Source of the DNA: Odobenus rosmarus divergens
Lineage: Eukaryota; Chordata; Mammalia; Carnivora; Odobenidae
NCBI RefSeq assembly: GCF_000321225.1
Contig: NW_004450478.1
Span: 1,116,168-1,180,167, forward strand
DNA length: 64,000 bases
Reading direction: 5' to 3'
Under the pieces are notes generated by a model. The model ran no database searches, was not told the origin of the DNA, and saw nothing but the letters and a program-made list of their open reading frames with translations. How positions within the stretch are numbered: the first letter of the stretch is position 1; every line of letters begins with the position of its first letter. Both the position numbers and the translations under genes were made by a program. Positions 56,450-64,000 of the stretch are shown here, piece after piece.

Positions 56450-57308
56450 GAAAGTAACTTCTTTATAGAAGGTTCTTTTTAGTTCATTTATGTTTAAGCA
56501 GGTATACTTTTTTGTTTCATTTTTATTTAGTTTATTTTATTATTACTATTTTTTAACTAGATACAATCAGAATGCAACTACAGGAGCATTTTCATATAGG
56601 AATCTGACTGGTTAGAACTATAGAGGTAGAGATATGAATTTATTTAAGGCCCTCTTCATTTATGCTTATTTAGGATACACCCTAATTTACATAGTTAATA
56701 GAAAGAATGACCATTCAATCAATGCTTTAACTGCCTAAGAAGAGGCAAAAGAATCTAAACATAAAATGCATATAATATCTTCATTTAATTTTAGGAGATA
56801 ACTTTGTCTCTCATTGAACAGCATAGAATTGTTCTCCAAAAGCCTCTCTAACGTAAATACAGGCCATTGGATTCTCATCAAAAACAAAGTTTGTTTAAGG
56901 ATATAGAAACTTTCTAGGTTAAAATGAAGACTTGAATTTTAGTAGAAATACCTGACTGTCTTTGGGAGGTTAAATCACAGCTTCTCTGCTCTGCTTTCCT
57001 TTTGTATTTAAACAGCTGTGACTCCTTACATGAAGCATAATCATATTAAATTATTTATCCCTAAAGAATTTTGGAATTTTTAGCAGGAAAGAAGTCCCTC
57101 ATCATTGACTAGGCAGAGCCATGCATAAATGAAGAAGGACCAAGGCAGGTCTACCATCTGGCTCTATGACTCGTGAGAAACTACTTTTGATGGTGAGCTA
57201 AAGACCAGACCCTCAACTCCACCACAAGATAACAGGAGCCCAGGTTCTGCCCAGGGTGGTCAGTTGAGTGAGGGGCGCCAGGACAGTCCTGGGATTGCCA
57301 TTAGATCG
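56450..57308. other. Unique sequence, no gene seen
   Basis: No repeat body, motif or credible frame. Confidence 0.5.
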
Positions 57309-57575
57309 TGCTGTTGACTGAATATTTGTGTCCCCCCAAATTCATATGTTAAATCCTAACACTCAGTGTGGTGGGATTAGGAGATGGGGCCTTTGGGGGT
57401 GATCAGATCATGAGGTGGAGCCCTCAAGAGTGGGATTAAGGCCCAGAGAGCTCCCTTCCCCCGCCACCATGTGAGAACACAGGGAAAAGACAGTTCTCTA
57501 TGAACTGGGAAGTGCGCTCTCATCAGACACTTAACTCTGTAGTGCCTTGACCTTGGACTTCCCGGCCCCCAGATC
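57309..57575 (+). mobile_element. MaLR LTR (MLT1/MST-like), plus strand, right end lost
   Basis: TGCTGTTGACTGAATATTTG, GTGTCCCCCCAAATTCATAT, GATGGGGCCTTTGGGGGTGA, TGAGAACACAGGGAAAAGAC and GCCTTGACCTTGGACTTCCC follow the order of a MaLR LTR. The usual right end (CAGAACTGTGAGAAATAAAT ... ACTAATACA) cannot be found after 57575. Confidence 0.85.
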
Positions 57576-59059
57576 TACAGGAGGGACACAGCCTGCATTT
57601 GGGTCTCAGAGCCTAATTCCCTGCCCTAATAGAGGGGGAAGGGGGGAAGTCTTATATCCAGCACAGGTAGAATTTTGTGCTTTCTTTTCTGTAAAGCTCA
57701 AGTAGACAATGGGCAGCAAAATTAGCAGGCCTTCCTGGGCAGAATTAGAAACAAGAGATGTGTTAGGTCATTACTAGATAATCTATAAGTAATTTAAAAT
57801 GTACAGTCCAAAATGAAATAGGTAAATACTTAAAGATATCTTAAAGGTGTCATGAGGCCGATAATGGCTAATAGGTTTGAGACAGTGTAAACTCAGGTGG
57901 AAAGAGATGAAAACTTTCAGGATAAACATCTCCACTTCATGCTTTGATGCTACCTAACTGATTTCTTCCCTAAGACTGGTGCTGCAGACATGACTCTGGG
58001 GAGCGTCTCCTCCTTCCTCCCATGGCAAAGGCACTTAGTAGTCTTTGAATGGATTGTAGGCAGTAAATAATGTTGATGGTATCAGCAAGTGAGATAGGAG
58101 GCTGGTTATAAGAAAACAAACTTAGGAACAGAACTGGTGAAATGGCCCTGGGCTTGGGCTCCTTGGGTGACCGCCTGCAGGCAACAGCAGTGACATGGCC
58201 TCAGGCAGGGCAGGGAGCTTCCTCCAACAGTTCTGGCTCAAAGGACAAGAAGAGAGGAAGCCACGCTGCAGGTAATTGAGGAAAGCCCCCAGGGTGAGAG
58301 CAGCTCTGATAGTGTTGAAGACGAAACCCCCTGGGATGCCAAACCGAGAGAGGCATGCTCTGGAAGCTGGTGCCATCAGCCCAAAGCCAAAATGACCAGG
58401 CATTCGCCTGGACCTTGATATGCTTGATGGATTAACGTTCATCTGAGGAAAGACAGGCGACCTCCTCCAATATACTCCCAGGGCATAACCGGAAAGGACC
58501 AAGTTAAGAAAAATGGATACCAAACAATGGAATTCTCAGAAATTGCTAGTGCTCGCTATCTAAGATTAGCAGCATCTTCGAGAAGATTAGAGAGATATGG
58601 AAAGAGCCCGCTATTTCCCAGCATGATACGTGAGATTCAGAGAACCAGCGGTCCTATTCATTCATGTTGCTGGGCATTTGAGGATTACAAAATCTGTCAA
58701 ATTTGGGAAGATTTGTATTTTGAAATTCTAGCAGGGTATGTGTTGGTTAAGCATGTGATAATGGAAAACAAGTAGGAATTAGAAAATTGTCAGTTCTCTC
58801 GGCTTCTCTGTTCATTTAAAAATCATGTAGGTTAAAAATGATTTCTCTGGGTATAAAAAGTGAGATTAATTGACAGTGTAGAACTGGGTTATTCTGGGTA
58901 TATCGTCTAAGTATTCAAAGAGGAATTTAGACATATTGAGGAAAGGAGATGGTGCCGGGCTTGGAGAAAGAAAGGAAATCTGGTGAGAAGAGAAAGAGCA
59001 GTGGATGTGTCTTCCCCTTTACTCGCTTCCATATTTATTGGTTACCATTAGACCTCTCC
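57576..59059. other. Unique sequence with a 133-codon open frame
   Basis: No repeat recognised. The GC-richer part 58120-58760 carries open frames on both strands (see separate entry) and several CpGs. Confidence 0.45.
58122..58523 (-). other. 133-codon open frame, product unknown
   Basis: The longest open frame of the window. It begins with TTG; the first ATG is at codon 28. The conceptual product is rich in Ser, Pro, Gly and Leu, with a moderately hydrophobic middle (GGFVFNTIRAALTLGAFL) that could be one membrane segment. I recognise no family. It is not inside a repeat that I can name. It could be a decayed gene, a retro-copy, or a chance frame in GC-richer DNA. No upstream promoter, splice pattern or polyadenylation signal supports expression. 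Confidence 0.2.
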
Positions 59060-59640
59060 CTGGAGGATTTATTTAAGCAGTAAACATTTATTGGGTTTCA
59101 ACTGTTTGCTCAGCTCTGGGCAAGGTCTCTGCTAGACTTGGGCTTATAATGATGACAGGATCCTTGACCTCCTGAACCTCTTAGTTTAGAGAGAGAACAG
59201 ACCTTTAAAAAACTAATTGTACTTCGTTAGTTGTGAGCAGCATTGGAGGCAGTGGGGAGGGAAAACATCACTCTGATTGGACAGAGATAAAGTGGTCAAG
59301 AAGTTCTTCAAAGAAGAACTGATACTTGAGCTTTATCAGTGTAAATGAGGAGATCACCCGAAGGATTTATGCAAAGAGGGATAATTCTAGAAAGAACAAT
59401 ATATACAAAGGCATGGAGGAATGGAAAGACATAATACATGCCAGTAATTGGAAGTGATTTGTTCCAATTGGAGCATAGAGATGTGTGGGTGAGCGAGGAG
59501 GATGGGATGACCACGTCATGAAGAGCTGTGTCTGTCCTGCTAAGGAGCTGGAGCTTTTTCCTGCAGGTGATAGAGCAACAACGAAGGCTTTTATACCAGA
59601 GAATGACAAGATCCGACTCTAAGCTATGTGAGAGTGAAAG
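59060..59640 (-). mobile_element. L2-like LINE relic, minus strand
   Basis: AGTAAACATTTATTGGGTTT, CTCAGCTCTGGGCAAGGTCT, TTGACCTCCTGAACCTCTTA, ACAAAGGCATGGAGGAATGG and GAATGACAAGATCCGACTCT are consistent with the reverse complement of L2: 3' end first, then ORF2 end (GTGCAAAGGC, GTGACATGATCTGACTT). The 116-codon minus-strand frame at 59308-59658 lies in it and resembles the L2 ORF2 C-terminus, so it is a fossil. Confidence 0.6.
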
Positions 59641-59802
59641 GATAGCTCCAGGCAACAAAGACTAAAAACCCAAAGCAGGAGAAAACAGTTCCGGTGGTCC
59701 TACAGCTGGGAAAGTCAGCTCCCAGCGTTTTTAGAATGTTGTGCCTCACAATAACTGATTGTACATGTATTTTTATAACCTTGTTAAAAATGAAGAATAA
59801 AG
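59641..59802. other. Unique sequence before a local duplication
   Basis: No recognised feature. Confidence 0.5.
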
Positions 59803-59974
59803 TAAACGTTACACATGTAGGCTCTGATTAGCATACTTTGAAAATAAGAAAACACTCTTTAAAGGAGACTAACGTTTAGTTTACACTTTCCTATTAAGTG
59901 TAAACTAAACGTTACACATGTAGGCTCTGATTAGCATACTTTGAAAATAAGAAAACACTCTTTAAAGGAGACTA
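59803..59974. repeat. Perfect 69-bp direct duplication around a 19-bp-arm inverted repeat
   Basis: Bases 59803-59871 (starting TAAACGTTACACATGTAG, ending AAAGGAGACTA) recur without a mismatch at 59906-59974. The 34 bases between form, with the edges of both copies, an inverted repeat. Left arm TAACGTTTAGTTTACACTT (59870-59888), loop TCCTATT, right arm AAGTGTAAACTAAACGTTA (59896-59914). Neither copy is a repeat family I know. Perfect identity implies a recent event or an assembly artefact. Confidence 0.97.
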
Positions 59975-60654
59975 TAAAGAGTTCTATTGACGATATTCAT
60001 TTAGGTAAAAAACACTTTATTAGGATATTCGGTCATAATCATATGTTGCATTTATAACCTTTAAAGCCTCATTTGATCATACAATAGGCAAAAAAAAAAA
60101 AAAAAGAGAAAAAACAGGATCAGAAAAGAATTTGTTTTAGAAAAAGGCACAAGCTAGAGGCACACAGTTAGTAAGCCCGCCTGAAATCCAATGTTGAGAG
60201 GTTAGAGCATAAATGTGAGTAGATGTGGTAAAAGCATTTTGGCCGTTCCTCAGTTTTCCCCTTCTCTATATGCAACCCCAGTCCTTTCATTTTCCCTAAC
60301 TTTCACACTAAGGGTCTTGGTTAAAGGGCTTCTTGTTTAAAATTATGCTTTAGTGATATCTCACATTACAGAAATATACCTATCTTTCTGAAAGAAATAG
60401 AAAATGCTGTCAGAATTATTTTACATCTTTTTTGAAACACCATGAAAATAGATAATCTATGAAAATGGTGAGGTTTTGTCCTGTTCAACTATTTCCAGAG
60501 AAATAAGATGCCCGAAATATATCCTAAATATTAGATGCGTGTAGGCAAAGATAAGGAATTGGTACAGGCAACTTACTGGAAATACTTTTCTCTCAGCTTA
60601 CGAAAACCAAAAAAAGATCCTGGTTGGTTTCCAAACTTTCGTTTAGGTTTTTAT

Positions 60655-60668
60655 GCCCCCTAGTGGGT
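60655..60668 (-). promoter_or_regulatory. CTCF-like core motif, minus strand
   Basis: On the minus strand ACCCACTAGGGGGC followed by A contains CCACTAGGGGGCA, which matches 13 of 14 positions of CCASYAGRKGGCRS. It is the best CTCF-like match I found in the window. Confidence 0.45.
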
Positions 60669-61606
60669 ATTTGCCATTTCTGCAGTTGTAAAATAATGCT
60701 GATATTTTTACGGCATTTCCTTTGTGCAATATGGGCTCAAGCATTTATACCAACAATGTATGACATTGATTGACATGCCCTTACATAGTCGAACTGAAGT
60801 GTTTAACATTAGTTGAACCAAAAACTTTTGATAATTTAATTAAAGCTCTGAAAACTTTTAGGAAAATGTCTATGAAGACACACTATCATGGAGTTCTCTG
60901 ACCCGCTTGACTTTTATCAAATTCCTTAAGAATCCATCCATTCCTGGTTAAGATCCTCTAATGAAGGTGGGGCATCCTCTAGCTGCCCCTTTCTTTTAGT
61001 ATATGTGAAAATTATTAATGTTGAGAACAGTAGGAAAAGCAAAAAGGAAACATACACTTTTAAAAGAATGGCTGCTAAAAATTTGGCTTAGACTTAAAGA
61101 AACAGGAGAGAACACAGAATAACTTTAAATAACTACACATGTGAGATAACCCAAAAAAATTCTCAAGCTTTCAACGCAGCTAGGACAGTATAGGATTGAT
61201 CCTACAGGCAAGAGAGGTGAAGACAAAACCAAAGCTTTTTAGGCAAAGGTTGATTTTAAAATGTAAAAAAAAAAAATCTTCCTATTGTTGAAGTAATACT
61301 AGGGTCCCTCTGGCAAACAAGTTGCATACCACAAGCAAGTGTTATATAGCAACACTTAAAAAAAAGTCATTTGCTATTTGTATACATTGCAGCTACTACA
61401 ACAATTAGCCATCAAACTAGGATCCTTCTAGAATGCCAAACTGATAGCAGAAAATCCATGAATAACTAGCTACTGAGACCCTAAGGAGTAGAATTATTAT
61501 TTGAGAAGTGATCCAGCTTTCAGATCAGAAGAAATGATTTTGCAGACCTCTCTGACCAGTAGTTATGTCTAGGAGAAAATTCAAGCACAAAATTAGTAAT
61601 TAAAAT

Positions 61607-61627
61607 ACACACACACACACACACACA
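61607..61627. repeat. (AC)n microsatellite
   Basis: Ten and a half uninterrupted AC units in otherwise unique sequence. Likely length-variable. Confidence 0.95.
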
Positions 61628-61693
61628 TCAGTTAATAGCTTTTACCAGGTTATTATTATACATATCACCTTCATTTAATTTTTTTAAGGATAC

Positions 61694-62054
61694 TGTCTTA
61701 GTCCACTCAGGCTGCTATAACAAAATACCACAGACTTGGTAGTTTATAAAAAACAAAAATGTATTTCTCACAGTTCTGGAGGCTGAGAAGTTCAAGATAT
61801 CATGTCACCAACAGGTTCAGGGAGGGCTCGTTTCCGGGTTCATAGACTGCCCTTCTTGCTCTGAACTCACATGGTGGAAGGGGCTAAGGAGCTGTGTAGG
61901 GTCTCTTTGTATAAGCCCACCGATCCCATTTGTGAGGGCTCTGCTTTTGTGACCTAATCACCTCCCAAAGCCTCCACCTCTGAATATCATCCTATTAAGC
62001 GTTAGGATTTCAAGGTATGAATTTGGGGGAGACACATTCAGACGTATCATAGCC
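61694..62054 (-). mobile_element. MaLR LTR (MLT1/MST-like), minus strand, near full length
   Basis: TGTCTTAGTCCACTCAGGCT, GCTATAACAAAATACCACAG, ATTTCTCACAGTTCTGGAGG, ACATGGTGGAAGGGGCTAAG, CCTAATCACCTCCCAAAGCC and TTTCAAGGTATGAATTTGGG are the reverse complement of a MaLR LTR from end to end. Length of about 360 is normal for a solo LTR. The flanks GATAC (61689-61693) and GATTA (62055-62059) fit a 5-bp target duplication with one change. No internal sequence is present. Confidence 0.93.
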
Positions 62055-62059
62055 GATTA

Positions 62060-62718
62060 CCTGTTTTTCAAATACTTCCATTTCCAAATACAGATTCATG
62101 TCCCATACGAAGTTGCAGGGTTTTGTTTTTGTTTTCACCTAATGTGGTAGCTTTTACTGAGCCAGCACCTGCCCTAGACAATGTACAGGATGCTCCTGGA
62201 GTTCTGTGCAGGTGCACAGGATCCATTCACTCGATTCCTTCCACCTAGCAATTCAAGACATTTTCATTGTGAATAAGAGAAAGGGAGAGCACAAGATTGA
62301 ATTACAGTAAGCACTGAGGTTTACATTTAAATCAGCATTTCCTTCCTGTTATATGTAGATCTTTTCTACCTTCCTGAGTGTTGATAAAATACATGGCTTT
62401 TGTTTTCTTAGTATCCATGGGAAGTAGTTTCACAGATGAAAAGTCATTCCTTAGCTGGGGAGGTTTGCTTATATAACATCTCTCCTTTATAAAATGAGCC
62501 TACATTTATACTCTTCGAATAAAAAGAGAAGAAAAAAATAGAAACTATATGAATAGGACGAGGAAGCTAACAGTATTGCTTAAGAAAATTCCAGGAAATA
62601 TTTCTCCATTTGAGATCTAAAGACAACTGTACTTTAGGCATATGATTTCTGGACAAATGCCAAAAGGGGGAAAATTGAGTGGATATTAATAAAATTTGGT
62701 TTACAATGTATTATGTTT
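62060..62718. other. Unique sequence, no gene seen
   Basis: No recognised repeat body, motif or frame. Confidence 0.5.
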
Positions 62719-62731
62719 AAAAATTACACAC

Positions 62732-62922
62732 CCTGGGGTGCCTGGGCGGCTCAGTTGGTTAAGCATCTGCCTTTGGCTCAGGTCATGATCTCAGGGTCCT
62801 GGGATCGAGCCCCATGTCAGGCTCTCTGCTCAGTGGGGAGCCTGCTTCTCCCTTTCCCCCTGCTCCTCCCCCTGCCTGTGCTCTCTCCCTCATTCTCTCT
62901 GTCAAATAAATAAAATCTTTAA
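62732..62922 (+). mobile_element. SINEC, plus strand, with perfect target duplication
   Basis: GGGGTGCCTGGGCGGCTCAG, TTGGTTAAGCATCTGCCTTT, ATCTCAGGGTCCTGGGATCG, AGCCCCATGTCAGGCTCTCT, a CT-rich body and AAATAAATAAAATC plus an A tail. The target AAAAATTACACAC (62719-62731) recurs unchanged at 62923-62935. Confidence 0.95.
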
Positions 62923-62935
62923 AAAAATTACACAC

Positions 62936-64000
62936 ACTTTCTATTTTCATATTACTTGATAAACTGGATGGATGGATGGATGGATGGGTGGATAGATGGA
63001 AGGAAGATATAGGCATTCTACTTGTTTGTCTGAATTAACCAGATTTAGCCACTTTTCTGTCATTGAGTGCATGCCACAATTTAAGTACTTTGCAGAAACT
63101 TTTGGTTGACATCTGAGATCAAAATCTTCAAGAACCAATAGTGGAATTTTTTCTGGGGAATCGGTCTTCTGTTCAATAGGGTCTTTAACATGTGGCAAAA
63201 GATATCATTTTAATTAAGTATTTTAGGCAGTATGTGCAAATTTAGAATTAATATTTTTATGTGAATGATACCTCCATGTTGTACCTTTTTAACTGATATG
63301 AGGAGGGAAAGAGGCAATAAACATAAGGTTTGGCAGATGTCCAGGATGAAAACAAAAAAGCAGAAAGAAACTGGACTGGCTCTACATGGTGAATGGAAGA
63401 GAAACGTGGGAAAAGTGAGAAGCGGAGCAAAGTAAAAAGATGGGGAAACTTCTTTTCAATTAACAAAGTTCAAGTCTGCGTATTTCTAGTATGTAAAACT
63501 TTTGGAGAGTGATTCTTTTATACTATGCCATCCTTTCTCCTGTTTTCTTCTTTTAGGAATTCAGTATTTATCTTAGTAGACCTTAAAAGCCCCTTATAAC
63601 CTTTTAACAAATTTTCTTTAAATATAGAAAAAAAATGTCTCTGTGAAAAACAAAACCACGTCTACATAATTTTTTGATGTCAATCTTTTTGGGAAAGGGA
63701 TGTTTGAAGACTGGGGACATCAGATTAAATTCTGTAGAAAAACAGAAAGACTAGAATATATAATATCACGGGCCTTAGCATTCATTTAAAGATGGGGGTC
63801 AGGAAAAATGAGGTGTGTTTTTACATGGAATGAAAAGAATAAAATGCCAACCAGTAAACAAAATGCCTTGGATAGAAATCATCATTAAAAGATGGCAGTA
63901 TTGTAGGCAATGCATAAACTACACGATCATTTAGCTGAGCTGAGTGTCACCTCTCATTATGGAGCTTTCTCTTCTACGCCTTTCCTCCATCATTGTTGAG
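62936..64000. other. Unique sequence with a GGAT microsatellite
   Basis: Apart from the (GGAT)n at 62966-63004 no repeat, gene or motif is recognised. Open frames at 62947-63198 and 63257-63466 are short and without motif. The window ends in unique sequence. Confidence 0.5.
62966..63004 (+). repeat. (GGAT)n microsatellite
   Basis: Five perfect GGAT units followed by decayed units (GGGT, GGAT, AGAT, GGAAGG). It codes the Pro/Ser/Ile/His pattern seen in a minus-strand frame, which is therefore an artefact. Confidence 0.9.

Larger units (their letters stand above)
59975..61693. other. Unique sequence with a CTCF-like motif
   Basis: A-run at about 60090-60105, CTCF-like match at 60655-60668, A-run at 61266-61276, (AC)n at 61607-61627. 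No gene or transposon recognised. Confidence 0.5.

Noticed and set aside
59308..59658. 116-codon minus-strand open frame
   Set aside because: It coincides with an L2-like relic and its reading resembles the decayed ORF2 C-terminus, so it is a transposon fossil and not a host gene.
62966..63004. Repeats with regular spacing, possible CRISPR-like array
   Set aside because: It is a plain GGAT microsatellite in mammalian DNA; no spacers exist, and no array is present elsewhere in the window.

Overview
The window is mammalian nuclear DNA from a carnivoran. AT-rich, CpG-poor sequence is packed with interspersed repeats. About twenty copies or pieces are the tRNA-derived carnivore SINE (SINEC). The young copies carry the head version with GTTGGTTAAGCGACTGCC and a middle with TCCTGGAGTCC. 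I recall this version from bears, giant panda and pinnipeds, and it differs from the dog (SINEC_Cf), cat and mustelid versions as I remember them, so an arctoid caniform (ursid or pinniped) is the best guess. This is inference from memory and no database was searched.

I find no convincing protein-coding gene, exon, processed pseudogene, structural RNA gene, CRISPR array or bacterial/viral operon. The open frames are short. Most lie in repeats or are of the length expected by chance in AT-rich DNA. The window behaves like a gene desert or the inside of a very large intron.

Layout. 1-310: 3' end of a carnivore L1 entering from the left. 311-9277: mostly unique sequence with two old SINECs near 6 kb. 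9278-11574: a shrunken MaLR LTR, L2 pieces and a SINEC. 11587-21300: largely unique, with a YY1/CTCF-like motif pair at 14.6 kb, a cluster of L2 ends at 15.1-15.8 kb and one SINEC. 21.3-25.6 kb: repeat-dense, with two SINECs stacked at one target site, a hAT relic, a SINEC, a young truncated L1 with a perfect target duplication and an older L1. 25.86-27.4 kb: long L2 relic with remains of its ORF2 C-terminus. 28.4-32.5 kb: L2 and MIR pieces, then a 1.6-kb old L1 with SINECs of opposite orientation beside and inside it. 32.5-41.5 kb: unique stretches with L2, MIR and four SINECs. 42.4-43.4 kb: L1 with a SINEC nested in it. 44.5-49.4 kb: MIR/L2 nest, a small CpG-rich cluster at 45.3-45.6 kb, several SINECs. 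49.4-64 kb: sparse repeats (L2, hAT, MIR, two MaLR LTRs, SINECs) and a striking perfect 69-bp duplication around a hairpin at 59.8-60.0 kb.

With no genes, there is no pathway to describe. The readable biology is retrotransposition history (nesting order, target-site duplications), a few candidate regulatory motifs and a few local rearrangements.
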